Shown piece by piece: positions 15,225 to 23,503 of a stretch of DNA of 34,361 nucleotides (position 1 is its first letter; every line of letters begins with the position of its first letter). Below the pieces are notes generated by a model. The model saw nothing but the letters and a program-made list of their open reading frames with translations, was not told the DNA's origin and made no database searches. The stretch comes from Anaerolineales bacterium (GTDB lineage: Bacteria > Chloroflexota > Anaerolineae > Anaerolineales > Villigracilaceae): contig JAEURC010000033.1 of the NCBI GenBank assembly GCA_016789025.1, forward strand, positions 1 through 34,361, in the 5' to 3' direction. The position numbers and the translations under genes are program-made.

Positions 15225-15758
15225 TTACGCGATCACCGCGCCTTCCATTTGCAACAGCCATTCCTTGGTTTTCAATCCCTGCCCGCCGCCATAGCCGTGA
15301 AGCTTGCCATCCATGCCGATCACGCGATGACAGGGAATCACCAGCGGCATCGGGTTCATGGCGTTCGCCCCTCCCACCGCGCGAAACGCATGAGGGCGGT
15401 TGATCTGTCGCGCAATGTCGAGATACGTCCGCGTTTCGCCGTAGGGGATTCGGAACACGGCTTGCAACGCCTCGCGCTGGAACGGGGTAAAGAGAGTCCA
15501 ATCAACAGGGATGGTGAAAGCGCGACGTTTCCCATCGATGTATTCGGCGAGTTCCTTCGCGTACGGCTTGACGCACTTCGCGTCATCCACGACGGGACGG
15601 CTGAATCGCGCCAGGTAGGAATCAAACTCCCCCTGCGATTCCGCCCACTCAACCGCGACCAGTCCGAAGTCGGAGGCGGCGAGGCGGAAATCTCCGAGGC
15701 GAGTCCCGTTTAGTTCGCCGATGAAGATGGGGGCGGCATCCTGTCTTTTCTTCTTCAT
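15225..15758 (-). CDS. ogt: Methylated-DNA--protein-cysteine methyltransferase
   Basis: 177 residues of the Ogt/AGT family. The suicide active site VIPCHRVIG with acceptor Cys is clear, preceded by GETRTYLDIAR and RAVGGANAMNP and followed by LHGYGGGQGLKTKEWLL, the DNA-binding and active-site helices of the family. It repairs O6-alkylguanine by transferring the alkyl group to its own cysteine. A consensus TATAAT (15781-15776 on the minus strand) lies 17 nt before the ATG, with GAGAG between as a possible ribosome site. Length fits single-domain Ogt enzymes with a short N-terminal domain. Confidence 0.95.
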   Translation of the reverse strand: MKKKRQDAAPIFIGELNGTRLGDFRLAASDFGLVAVEWAESQGEFDSYLARFSRPVVDDAKCVKPYAKELAEYIDGKRRAFTIPVDWTLFTPFQREALQAVFRIPYGETRTYLDIARQINRPHAFRAVGGANAMNPMPLVIPCHRVIGMDGKLHGYGGGQGLKTKEWLLQMEGAVIA

Positions 15759-15873
15759 CTCTGACTCTCGCTTGAATTATAGCGCGGACTGCTTCGCTCG
15801 ATCTTCGGGAATTCCCCCAACCTTTCAATTGTAGAGGGAATGGTATTATCATTGGGGCAACCAAAGGAATCTC

Positions 15874-16725
15874 ATGCCCACGAAATTCTCCTTCACTCTT
15901 TTCATCACAGCCCTTCTGCTGGCGTCGCTCGCCTGCGGAGGGACGGCGCCCGTCGTCCCTACCACAGATCCAAACGCGGCGCAGACCGCCATCGTCGAAA
16001 CGATTGCCGCGATCCAGATCCAAGATACGGCATCTGCCTTGCCGTTGATCGAGGCAAGCCCCACCTTCGCGCCGACCGATACGCCAGCCCCTACGCCAAC
16101 GATCGAGTTCACAACCACGCCAGAGAAGCCCATGATTTCCGTTGCTGTGGATACGTTTTGCAGGATAGGTCCGGGAAAAGAGTATGAAAAAGTAGGCATC
16201 TTGCTCGTGGGCGAAACCACCGAGATCGTCGGACGGCACGCCACCGGGAAGTATTGGTACGTGCGCAACCCGGATGTGGGCGCGGAATTTTGCTGGATGT
16301 CCGGCGAATATGCAATGCTGACCGGCAACTATGCAATGCTTCTTGTGCAGACGCCTCCCTTCGCGCGACCCGCAGACTTCGAGATCACCTATCTGGGCAT
16401 GGGCAAATGCTCCAACGACTTCTGGTCCGATATTCGCCTGAAGAGCATCAGCGATCAGTTGTTTGAATCTGTCAGCCTGACCGTGCGCGACCTCGACACA
16501 ACCACTTTCCGCTCTGCCACCGCGAACGATTTCACTTTCGTGGATGGCTGCGGCGGAGCGCAGGAACCCGCAGATTATTTGATCCAAGGCGGCACAGTGC
16601 GCATCAGCACGCCCACCTTCCCGTTCAACTTGAACTCGCACAATATGTCCATTTCGATCACTCTATGCACCGACTCGGATTTGCGCGGACAGTGTGTGAC
16701 AAAATCCATCTCATACATCCCATGA
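15874..16725 (+). CDS. Secreted lipoprotein with SH3 domain
   Basis: 283 residues. A signal peptide ends at lipobox A-S-L-A-C (Cys21). The shared module DPNAAQTAIVETIAAIQIQDT and a linker with TPAPTPT follow. Residues about 85-155 (VAVDTFCRIGPGKEYEKVG, then LVGETTEIVG, YWYVRNP, CWMSGEY) form a bacterial SH3 domain of the RxGPGxxY type that binds cell wall or proteins. The C-terminal 110 residues have paired cysteines (KCSNDFW, DGCGGA, TLCTDS, GQCVTK) and may be a disulfide-stabilised beta domain. AAAGGAATCTC precedes the ATG as ribosome site and a TATTAT -10-like box lies about 30 nt upstream. Function unknown; the fold points to a surface anchor or adaptor. Confidence 0.8.
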   Translation: MPTKFSFTLFITALLLASLACGGTAPVVPTTDPNAAQTAIVETIAAIQIQDTASALPLIEASPTFAPTDTPAPTPTIEFTTTPEKPMISVAVDTFCRIGPGKEYEKVGILLVGETTEIVGRHATGKYWYVRNPDVGAEFCWMSGEYAMLTGNYAMLLVQTPPFARPADFEITYLGMGKCSNDFWSDIRLKSISDQLFESVSLTVRDLDTTTFRSATANDFTFVDGCGGAQEPADYLIQGGTVRISTPTFPFNLNSHNMSISITLCTDSDLRGQCVTKSISYIP

Positions 16726-16774
16726 GCGATTCCGTTCAGAGATGAACAGGGAGCGGCTATTGTGGTGTGTAAAG

Positions 16775-16833
16775 CCACAGAGTCCACAGAGATTCTGAGT
16801 TTTTCTCTCTATGGGCTCAGTGATCTCTGTGGC
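16775..16833. repeat. CACAGAG-type hairpin repeat, second copy
   Basis: GCCACAGAG (16775-16783) faces CTCTGTGGC (16825-16833). It has the same arms as the copy at 13916-13977 with a different loop. Confidence 0.8.
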
Positions 16834-16883
16834 AAAGCGAGTTGTTACACATTTGTTGCGCCACTCCCGATGAACATCGTTCC

Positions 16884-16912
16884 TTGACGCATCCTACCTT
16901 TCCCCGTAAGAT
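16884..16912 (+). promoter_or_regulatory. Probable gyrA promoter
   Basis: TTGACG (16884-16889), an exact 17-nt spacer and TAAGAT (16907-16912). The predicted start near 16919 gives a leader of about 115 nt that includes the hairpin at 16945-17018. This contrasts with the leaderless layout of other genes here. Confidence 0.6.
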
Positions 16913-16944
16913 TGTCCCCGCAATAGAACATACATTCAGAAAAA

Positions 16945-17018
16945 TTAACCGCAAAGCCCGCTAAGATCGCAAAGATTTAATAAGGTTTTCTTGGCGCACT
17001 TCGCGCTCTTAGCGGTTC
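16945..17018. repeat. TTAACCGC-type hairpin in the gyrA leader
   Basis: AACCGC (16947-16952) pairs with GCGGTT (17012-17017), with inner CTAAGATCGC and GCGCTCTTAG also able to pair. Same family as 1321-1395. If transcribed it would end about 15 nt before the gyrA start codon, close to the ribosome site. Confidence 0.7.
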
Positions 17019-17033
17019 AAAAAGGATTTCACT

Positions 17034-19649
17034 ATGGAACTTGGTCTCATAAAAAAAATAGACATTGACACCGAAATGCAACAGGCATACCTCGACTACG
17101 CCATGAGCGTGATCGTGGCGCGCGCCCTCCCTGATGCGCGCGATGGACTCAAACCTGTGCAACGCCGCATCCTCTACGCGATGTACGACATGGGCATCCG
17201 CGCGGACTCGGCGTATAAAAAATCTGCGAGAATTGTCGGTGAGGTGCTGGGTAAATATCATCCGCATGGCGATTCGGCGGTGTACGAAGCGATGGCGCGC
17301 ATGGCGCAGGATTTTTCGATGCGCACCTTGCTCGTGGATGGTCAGGGGAATTTTGGTTCTGTGGACGGCGATCCGCCCGCCGCGATGCGTTACACCGAAG
17401 CGAAACTTACGCCCGCCGCGCTCGACATTTTATTCGACCTCAACAAAGAGACTGTTGATTTCACTCCCAACTTCGACGACACATTAACCGAGCCGAACGT
17501 TTTGCCCTCCGCGATTCCGAATCTGCTGGTCAACGGCGCGACGGGAATTGCGGTCGGCATGGCGACTTCGATCCCGCCTCATAACCTGAGTGAGGTTGTG
17601 GATGCCCTCGTCTACATGATCGAAAAGTGGGAGAAGCTCGACGACATTGACGTGGAGCAATTGATGAAGTTCGTGAAGGGACCAGACTTCCCCACAGGCG
17701 GACTCATCGTGCAGGAAAAAGATGAAGAGGGAATCGAAGCCGCGTACGGCTCGGGACGCGGACGAGTCACCGTGCAGGCAAAGGCGCACGTCGAGGAGAT
17801 GGAGCGCGGCAAGAATCGCATCATTGTCACCGAACTGCCGTACATGGTCAACAAGTCGAGTCTCATCGAGCGCATCGCCGACCTCGCGCGCGATGGCTAT
17901 CTCGAAGGCTTGTCTGACCTGCGCGATGAGTCGGATCGTCAGGGCATGCGCATCGTGTTGGAGATGACGAAGAACGCCGATCCTGATGTCGTGTTACGCG
18001 ATCTCTACAAACGCACGCCGATGCAGACCACGTTCAGCATTAACTTACTCGCCCTCGTAGACGGCGAGCCGCGCACGTTAACGTTGAAGCAGGCACTCCG
18101 CGTCTACGTGGAACACAGACTGACGGTCATAAAGAGGCGCGCTGAATTCGATCTGGCAAAAGCCAAAGCGCGCGCGCACATCCTTGAAGGATATTTAGTC
18201 GCGTTGAAGAATCTGGATGAAGTGATCAACATCATCCGCTCCGCCTCGGACGTGGAAACTGCGCGCGCCAAACTGATGAAACGCTACAAGCTGACGGAGT
18301 TGCAGGCGACGGCGATCCTCGACCTGCAATTGCGCCGACTCGCCGCGCTCGAACGCAAGAAGATCGAAACCGAATATAAAGAAGTGAGCGCGGTGATCAA
18401 AGAATTGACGACGCTGTTGAAATCGCCGAAGTTGATGCGCGGCGTTGTGGCAGACGAATTGCTGAAAGTGAAAGCGCAATACGGCGACCGCCGCCGCACG
18501 CAGATCGTGACTCTCGGCGAATCGAAAGACGGCAAGACGACAAAAAAAGCGCTGACCGCGCGCGACCTCTTGCCCGAACAGCAAGTGTGGATCGGCGTGA
18601 CCGACGACGGGTTAGTCTCGCGCACGGCGGACGAGAAAGAACCGAAGCACTCAGGCAACGACGCGCCGCGCTGGCTCGTGCAAGCCGCGACGACAGACAC
18701 AATTTATTTTGTGGCGAAGTCTGGTCGCGCCGCCGCAGTTGCCGCGCACATCGTGCCGCAAGCCGAGAAGTTGAGCCAGGGTTCGATGTTCTACAAAGTC
18801 TCGCCGCTGACGGAAAATGATTCGCTCGCGGCAGTGTTCGCATTGCCGTCGAGAAAATCGGCGTTGCCCGAAGAGACATGCGTGTTGACAACGACTCGAT
18901 TCGGCATGATCAAGAAGAGTCTGGTGAGCGAGTTGCCAGGACCATCATCGCAAGCGTTCGTGTTGGTGAAAATCAATGAAGGCGATAGATTGATCTCTGT
19001 GAGTCTGACGGATAACAAAAAGAAAGAAATTCTGCTCGTCACCGCGCAGGGAATGGCGATCCGCTTCAAGGAAGACGACGTGCGCCCGATGGGTCTCGTG
19101 GCGGCGGGCGTGAACGGCATGAAGTTGGACGACAAAGATGAAATCATCGGCGCGGAGATATTACCGAGCAATGGAGAAATTCTCCTGCTCACGAACGACG
19201 GCAAGGCAAAACGATTGGAAGAAAAAGAATTCCCCACACAGGGACGTTACGGCAAAGGCGTGATCGCGTGGGAACTCTCCGAAAAATCAAAACTCGTCGG
19301 CGTGGTGGCAGACAAACCGAATCACATGGCGACCATCCACTTGAGCAAGGGCGCGCCAAAGTCCACGCGGCTCGACGCGGCTGGTCTACGGAAACGCGCC
19401 GCCACGAAGGGCGATGTGATCGTGGAAGTGAAGCCTGGGGAAGATGTGGTTTCGGTCAATGTGGCGTGGACGGTGGAGAGGTTTGTGGGGGAGGCAAAGA
19501 TAGAAAGTGGAAAGAGGAAAGTGGCTAAGAAAGCCAAACCTGCGAAGAAGTCTGCGGCTTCGAAGAAGAAGGTTATGGTGAAGAAGTCTTCGGCGAAGGG
19601 AAAGAAGCCTGTTAAAAAGGCGAGACCTGCGAAGGGGAAAAAGAAATAG
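17034..19649 (+). CDS. gyrA: DNA gyrase/topoisomerase IV subunit A with lysine-rich tail
   Basis: 871 residues. The breakage-reunion domain starts with [20 protein letters not shown] and [15 protein letters not shown], has [12 protein letters not shown] (quinolone-determining region, Ser81 and Glu85) and the catalytic tyrosine in [10 protein letters not shown] (Tyr120). The C-terminal beta-pinwheel follows from about residue 500. The GyrA box is degenerate (QGRYGKG instead of QRRGGKG, around residue 737), so true negative-supercoiling ability is uncertain and a ParC-like role is possible. The last ~40 residues are repeats of [18 protein letters not shown] type, like histone H1 or DNA-binding tails. 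AAAAGGA is 8 nt before the ATG. The tail is partly duplicated downstream (20159-20260). Confidence 0.93.
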   Translation: MELGLIKKIDIDTEMQQAYLDYAMSVIVARALPDARDGLKPVQRRILYAMYDMGIRADSAYKKSARIVGEVLGKYHPHGDSAVYEAMARMAQDFSMRTLLVDGQGNFGSVDGDPPAAMRYTEAKLTPAALDILFDLNKETVDFTPNFDDTLTEPNVLPSAIPNLLVNGATGIAVGMATSIPPHNLSEVVDALVYMIEKWEKLDDIDVEQLMKFVKGPDFPTGGLIVQEKDEEGIEAAYGSGRGRVTVQAKAHVEEMERGKNRIIVTELPYMVNKSSLIERIADLARDGYLEGLSDLRDESDRQGMRIVLEMTKNADPDVVLRDLYKRTPMQTTFSINLLALVDGEPRTLTLKQALRVYVEHRLTVIKRRAEFDLAKAKARAHILEGYLVALKNLDEVINIIRSASDVETARAKLMKRYKLTELQATAILDLQLRRLAALERKKIETEYKEVSAVIKELTTLLKSPKLMRGVVADELLKVKAQYGDRRRTQIVTLGESKDGKTTKKALTARDLLPEQQVWIGVTDDGLVSRTADEKEPKHSGNDAPRWLVQAATTDTIYFVAKSGRAAAVAAHIVPQAEKLSQGSMFYKVSPLTENDSLAAVFALPSRKSALPEETCVLTTTRFGMIKKSLVSELPGPSSQAFVLVKINEGDRLISVSLTDNKKKEILLVTAQGMAIRFKEDDVRPMGLVAAGVNGMKLDDKDEIIGAEILPSNGEILLLTNDGKAKRLEEKEFPTQGRYGKGVIAWELSEKSKLVGVVADKPNHMATIHLSKGAPKSTRLDAAGLRKRAATKGDVIVEVKPGEDVVSVNVAWTVERFVGEAKIESGKRKVAKKAKPAKKSAASKKKVMVKKSSAKGKKPVKKARPAKGKKK

Positions 19650-19652
19650 AGT

Positions 19653-19658
19653 TATACT
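19653..19658 (+). promoter_or_regulatory. -10 box of the toxin gene, leaderless layout
   Basis: TATACT at 19653-19658, 3 nt after the gyrA stop and 6 nt before the toxin ATG at 19665. No good -35 box is seen within the gyrA end. Start of transcription would coincide with the start codon. Confidence 0.45.
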
Positions 19659-19664
19659 TGCGCT

Positions 19665-19958
19665 ATGAGGTTTTCGTGGGATCCTCGCAAAGCGGATAGT
19701 AACTTCCATAAGCATGGAGTTGCGTTCGACGAAGCAATCACCGTATTCGCCGATCCGCTGGCGCTGATCTTCGACGATCTGGAACACTCCGTGGAGGAGC
19801 ATCGCGAGATCATCATCGGATATTCCACCCTGAGCAGGCTGATTCTCGTGTGTTTTGTCGAACGGATGGATGATACGATCCGAATGATCAGCGCCCGCCG
19901 CGCAACGAAAGATGAAAGAAAAAACTATGAAAAAAATGTCCGCAAAAAAAACGCATAA
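19665..19958 (+). CDS. brnT: BrnT-family ribonuclease toxin (DUF497)
   Basis: 97 residues, the size of BrnT. FSWDPRKADSNFHKHGVAF and DEAITVFADPLALI, then HSVEEHREIIIGYS, CFVERMDDTIRMISARRAT and DERKNYE, are the BrnT hallmarks, including the His, Glu and Arg of the RelE/barnase-like fold. BrnT is a type II toxin that inhibits translation by cutting RNA. The gene begins 15 nt after the gyrA stop and overlaps its partner by 47 nt, the standard order toxin then antitoxin for this family. Confidence 0.9.
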   Translation: MRFSWDPRKADSNFHKHGVAFDEAITVFADPLALIFDDLEHSVEEHREIIIGYSTLSRLILVCFVERMDDTIRMISARRATKDERKNYEKNVRKKNA

Positions 19959-20154
19959 AGTCGCCGATATGGCTCCTGAGTATCGCTTCGATTACAAGCA
20001 AGCCAAGCCGAATCGGTTTGCCAGCCGCATGAAGGACGCGCCGCTTGTGGCGGTGATTGACCCTGATGTGGCAAAAGTGTTCAAAACGACGGAGGCGGTC
20101 AACACCGCGTTGCGCGCCTTGATCTCGGCAATACCCAAGGCGAGTGGAAAATAA
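19912..20154 (+). CDS. Putative antitoxin partner of BrnT, non-canonical
   Basis: 80 residues, basic at the start (MKEKTMKKMSAKKTHK). YRFDYKQAKPNRFASRM, then VAVIDPDVAKVF and TTEAVNTALRALISAIP, make an N-terminal segment of the kind that wraps a toxin and a C-terminal strand-helix-helix like a ribbon-helix-helix DNA-binding unit. It lacks the familiar BrnA sequence signature, so it seems to be a different antitoxin type paired with BrnT. Position and overlap (47 nt within brnT) indicate co-translation. Starts at 19927 or 19936 are also possible; no ribosome site decides between them. Confidence 0.75.
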   Translation: MKEKTMKKMSAKKTHKVADMAPEYRFDYKQAKPNRFASRMKDAPLVAVIDPDVAKVFKTTEAVNTALRALISAIPKASGK

Positions 20155-20158
20155 GACT

Positions 20159-20260
20159 CAGGAGTCGCGGGAGGCGGAGAGGTTTGGGGGAAATGAAAGA
20201 GACAAGAAGGCTGTGAAGAAAGCCAAGCCTGCAAAGAAATCTTCAGCAAAGAAGAAATAA
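20159..20260 (+). pseudogene. Start-less second copy of the gyrA 3' end
   Basis: In one frame this stretch reads ...EAERFGGNERDKKAVKKAKP, then AKKSSAKKK and a stop. It aligns with the gyrA product's [27 protein letters not shown] and KKK, and the DNA matches too (GGAGAGGTTTG, AAGAAAGCCAA, CCTGC). There is no start codon or ribosome site, and it directly follows the antitoxin stop. The simplest reading is that the toxin-antitoxin pair inserted at the 3' end of gyrA and this piece is the displaced original tail or a duplicate of it. Confidence 0.7.
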
Positions 20261-20273
20261 GTTTGATATCCTC

Positions 20274-20891
20274 ATGAAACGTTCTTCAATTCTTACCACG
20301 ACACTCGCGCTCACATTAATCATCACCGCGTGCGGCGCTGACGCGTCACAGGTCACGCCCACCATCAACCCCGTTGACTTGCAAAGCACGGTGGTCGCGG
20401 CGGCGGGCACGCTGGTGGCAGAGACTCAAGCCGCCATCCCGACGGCTACGACTCCCCCAACAGCAACCAGTACAAACACGCCTCCGTTCACGGCGACTAT
20501 CCCGCCGTTGCCGACATTGGGAGCAACGTTTACTGCGAGCCCTGTCCCGAATCCTTACGCGAATGATCCGTGCGTGAATACCCTCCTGCCCTCTCCGCTC
20601 GAAGGGGAGAAGATCAAAATCCGCATTGACAACCCTACAAAGGGGACGATCAATGTTTCGGTCAACCTACAGCAAAGCGGACTTGGGAGCGTCTGCGGCT
20701 ATCGTGGATATGTGCTCGCCGCGGGGGGATCGCTCGTCATCGGCGACTTGATCGTCGGTTGTTATTCCCTGTGGGCATGGAACCCCGACCCGAAAGATTA
20801 TTTCATGGTCACGAACGGAACTCACTGCCTCGACACGTCCAAGCCCTGGGCGTTTGATATTACCCCCAACGGGATCAATCTCAAAAAGTAG
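20274..20891 (+). CDS. Small secreted lipoprotein with TP-rich linker
   Basis: 205 residues. A signal peptide ends at lipobox I-T-A-C (Cys20). The helix-like module NPVDLQSTVVAAAGTLVAET and a linker of TPPTATSTNTPP type come next, then a C-terminal domain of about 110 residues with four cysteines (DPCVNTLL, SVCGYRGY, VGCYSLWAW, THCLDTS), probably two disulfides outside the cell. No known domain recognised. It lies 13 nt after the gyrA tail remnant and has no clear ribosome site. It shares its N-terminal layout with the lipoproteins at 11353 and 15874, so these are probably one surface-protein family with exchanged C-terminal domains. Confidence 0.75.
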   Translation: MKRSSILTTTLALTLIITACGADASQVTPTINPVDLQSTVVAAAGTLVAETQAAIPTATTPPTATSTNTPPFTATIPPLPTLGATFTASPVPNPYANDPCVNTLLPSPLEGEKIKIRIDNPTKGTINVSVNLQQSGLGSVCGYRGYVLAAGGSLVIGDLIVGCYSLWAWNPDPKDYFMVTNGTHCLDTSKPWAFDITPNGINLKK

Positions 20892-20948
20892 GGTTTAGCC
20901 CTCTCCCAGAAGAGCAATCACGTTAGAGAAGCTCTTCAAAAGCATTAT

Positions 20949-21006
20949 CCACTAATCCTCACGAATTTCCGTTAAAAAAATTGCTAAGATTAGCGTAGAT
21001 TAGTGG
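20949..21006. repeat. CCACTAATC-type inverted repeat
   Basis: CCACTAATC (20949-20957) and GATTAGTGG (20998-21006) are perfect arms around a 40-nt AT-rich loop. It lies between the lipoprotein and HicB-like genes and is a further repeat family. Confidence 0.8.
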
Positions 21007-21103
21007 AGTGGAAGAGAACTTCAAGCGCAGTAGCCCTACTCTCCTTGCCCGTAGGACGGAGTGGTGTTGACGTGTATAATGATGCAAACGAAAGCAATAT
21101 CCG

Positions 21104-21418
21104 ATGAATCTAACGATCCAATACGAACAAGAAGAAGATGGTCGCTGGCTGGCGGAAGTGAAAGAATTGCCGAGTACGCTGGCGTATGGCAATGACGCCG
21201 AAAGCGCAATTGCCCGCGTACAGGCGTTGGCTTTACGCGTCGTTGCCGATCAAGTTGAAAACGGTCAGGCAATTTCCGCGATAATCTTCATGTATTCCCC
21301 TCCTATTAAATCGGATGATGACGCTTGGGAAAGATTGCTGAAATTAAGGGACGAATTGGGAAAAGGCTGGCAAAGCGAGAAAAGCGCGGTAGAAATTCTT
21401 TCTGAGATGCGCCGATAG
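21104..21418 (+). CDS. HicB-like protein without a HicA partner
   Basis: 104 residues. The first 65 (IQYEQEEDGRWLAEVKELPS, then TLAYGNDAESAIARVQALAL) match the HicB RNase-H-like antitoxin fold, whose pattern is E-D-G-x-x-x-A-x-V-x-x-L-P. The last 40 (DDAWERLLKLRDELGKGW, then SEKSAVEILSEMRR) form an amphipathic helical tail like that of short antitoxins. No HicA toxin gene is next to it on either side. A TATAAT box at 21075-21080 lies 23 nt before the ATG. It may be an orphan antitoxin or a regulator; HicA could lie elsewhere. Confidence 0.7.
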   Translation: MNLTIQYEQEEDGRWLAEVKELPSTLAYGNDAESAIARVQALALRVVADQVENGQAISAIIFMYSPPIKSDDDAWERLLKLRDELGKGWQSEKSAVEILSEMRR

Positions 21419-21433
21419 CGAATCTTGCAAGAA

Positions 21434-21475
21434 GGCGGAGTTGCGAGCGCCTCGCTAGCGCGACCCAACTCCGCC
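21434..21475. repeat. GC-rich hairpin after the HicB-like gene
   Basis: GGCGGAGTT (21434-21442) pairs with AACTCCGCC (21467-21475), with a nested AGCG-CCT-CGCT stem in the loop. No T-run follows. It is either a palindromic repeat or a factor-dependent stop signal. Confidence 0.7.
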
Positions 21476-21515
21476 CGTCGATTCGAAGCGCGAGTCCCGT
21501 CATCGAGATAATCCA

Positions 21516-23348
21516 TTGAACGAACAACGTCCCCAATTTTTTTCATCCGCAGAAATTTATCTGCTTGCCGTGTTACTGGTCTTCGGCGCCTCCGTTTGTT
21601 TGTTGCTACCCGTCAGCGCGGGCTACGATGAAGAGACGCATCTCATGCGCGTGTGGCAAATGTCCGACTTCGCGTTTTTGCCGAACGAAGAAAAGACGCC
21701 CTTCCCCGCCGTGTATTGGGAACTTTCGTATCGCAGGCAGTTTATCGTCCGCGCGGTGGAGGCGGGGTTCTGGGAAAAGTATGGAAGCCTGCCCATGGAC
21801 GCGTACGATTACGTCTACGGCACGGTCGAGACTCGCTCGGTCTATTCGCCTCCATTGTTAGCGCCGCAAGCAATCGTGATGCGATTTCTCGGCAGAAGCG
21901 AAAGACTGCCCGCCCTGCCCGTCTATTATGCGATTCGTTTGATCGGACTCCTCAGTTATGCCCTGCTCGCCTGGCTGGCGGTGCAATTCATCCCGTTCGG
22001 CAAATGGATTCTTGCCATCCTCGCCGCGTCGCCCGTCGCCATTTTACAAGCCTCCACCATCAGCGCCGACGCGATCTCGAACGGCATCGCTTTCTTCTTC
22101 ATCGGCGGCGCGCTTGCCATTGCAAATCAAAAAGAAATTCGTTGGAAGGAGTGGGGCTGGCTCGCAATATTATTTTTCATTTTGTTTTTTGGCAAAGTCA
22201 ACATCGTCCCGCTTGCCGTCCTGCCCTTCCTCATCATCCCTCCCTCGCGTTTCAACATGCGATTCGGTTATCTGCTTCTGCTCGCAACAACTGCCGCGCT
22301 CTTTGTCCTCGAAGTCATCGGCTGGAACGCGCTTGCCTATTCACAACTCCACACCGCACCCGAAGGGACAAACCCCGCAGGGCAAGCGCTGTTCATCCTC
22401 AACAACATTCCCGAATTCCTATCCCTCCTCGCGCAAACGATTCGCGGCAGAGGGTTCAGTTATCTTTTAGATTGGATCGCCATCTACGGCTTTGCCTATT
22501 GGCCCGTCCCCGCGTGGACGTTTTATCTATTCGCCGCCGCGTTGATCGCCGCCCTGTTCATCAACAACGATTCGATTCCAACTCGGACGCGCCTCGGCTT
22601 ATTATTCGTCTTCATCGCGTGCTACGTCGGCACGTACGTTCTGATGTACATCACCTTCAACCCAGTGGGATTCAAATCCATCGAGGGCGTGCAAGGACGT
22701 TACTTCACGACGGTCATGCCGCTTCTTTTCGTCGGGCTGGCTGGTCTGCCCATCCTCAAGCGGATTCGCATCCCCGGCGCTCTTCCCGTCATCCTCTCCG
22801 TTGTGAGTCTCCTTTTTTACACAACAGGGATGTATCTCTCTTACCATGTCGTCTGCGGCTCGCAATTTTATCAATCGGGTCTGTGTTATCAACCCAATTA
22901 CAAAAACTGGGCGCCCGATGAACGCTATTCAAGCCCTGTTTCAACTCAACTGACTCCCAAACAAGAGATCGTATTGGAATGTAACGGCGCAAGTGAAGTC
23001 CGCGTGTGGATGAACGCCAGTCAAGCGGATTCCGCTGGAACGACCGAGTTCATCTTGCAAGATGTTGATCAAGGGCGCGAGATCGTCAACGCGGTCGTCA
23101 ACAACTCCGATCTCCCCGCTGGGAGTTGGTATGCCATTCCGTTCGATACCGATTGGGAATCGCTGGGCAAATTTTATTTGCTCACCATCTCATCAAAAGA
23201 TACGGGTCCGCAAATCGCATACTCACTGAGAGCCGAATACCCCGCAGGGAAATTGTTCGAAAATGACCAGCCCATGCCGCATGACATGATCTTTCAAACG
23301 GGCTGTGTCGCCGGCTGGGACGCGCTTCGCCATTCCAACGCGCCTTGA
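21516..23348 (+). CDS. DUF2142-type polytopic membrane protein
   Basis: 610 residues with about ten hydrophobic helices between residues 12 and 445, then a soluble beta-rich C-terminal domain. The early loop VSAGYDEETHLMRVWQMS corresponds to the acidic first-loop motif (D-E-x-x-H) of DUF2142 and PMT-like glycosyltransferases that use lipid-linked sugars outside the membrane. A transferase role in surface glycosylation is likely by family but not proven. The start is a TTG; the next Met would remove the first helix, so the TTG is preferred, with GAGATAA as weak ribosome site. Internal SYALLAWLAVQF and GFAYWPVPAW segments are membrane spans. Confidence 0.75.
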   Translation: MNEQRPQFFSSAEIYLLAVLLVFGASVCLLLPVSAGYDEETHLMRVWQMSDFAFLPNEEKTPFPAVYWELSYRRQFIVRAVEAGFWEKYGSLPMDAYDYVYGTVETRSVYSPPLLAPQAIVMRFLGRSERLPALPVYYAIRLIGLLSYALLAWLAVQFIPFGKWILAILAASPVAILQASTISADAISNGIAFFFIGGALAIANQKEIRWKEWGWLAILFFILFFGKVNIVPLAVLPFLIIPPSRFNMRFGYLLLLATTAALFVLEVIGWNALAYSQLHTAPEGTNPAGQALFILNNIPEFLSLLAQTIRGRGFSYLLDWIAIYGFAYWPVPAWTFYLFAAALIAALFINNDSIPTRTRLGLLFVFIACYVGTYVLMYITFNPVGFKSIEGVQGRYFTTVMPLLFVGLAGLPILKRIRIPGALPVILSVVSLLFYTTGMYLSYHVVCGSQFYQSGLCYQPNYKNWAPDERYSSPVSTQLTPKQEIVLECNGASEVRVWMNASQADSAGTTEFILQDVDQGREIVNAVVNNSDLPAGSWYAIPFDTDWESLGKFYLLTISSKDTGPQIAYSLRAEYPAGKLFENDQPMPHDMIFQTGCVAGWDALRHSNAP

Positions 23349-23386
23349 ACTTTTTTGAGTCTCCTGTTTTAACGGGAAACCTTTTC

Positions 23387-23475
23387 AACCACAAAGGACA
23401 CGAAGGTCACGAAGGAAGCCGCTTGTAAAATTCACGCCTTTTCCCTTTGTGTACTTTGTGTCCTTCGTGTTAAGG
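23387..23475. repeat. CACAAAGGACACGAAGG-type hairpin
   Basis: AACCACAAAGGACACGAAGG on the left (from 23387) faces CCTTTGTG...CCTTCGTGTT on the right (to 23475), an imperfect hairpin between two convergent genes (membrane protein and HD protein). A relative of the CACAGAG family by style, not sequence. Confidence 0.75.
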
Positions 23476-23503
23476 CTCTTTTCCGTTAAAGAAAGGAGAG
23501 TCA

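Larger units (their letters stand above)
16726..17033. other. Intergenic region before gyrA: two hairpin repeats and a promoter
   Basis: 308 bases without a gene. In order: a CACAGAG-type hairpin (16775-16833), a sigma-70-type promoter (16884-16912) and a TTAACCGC-type hairpin in the transcribed leader (16945-17018). These are annotated individually; no other structure was seen. Confidence 0.6.
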
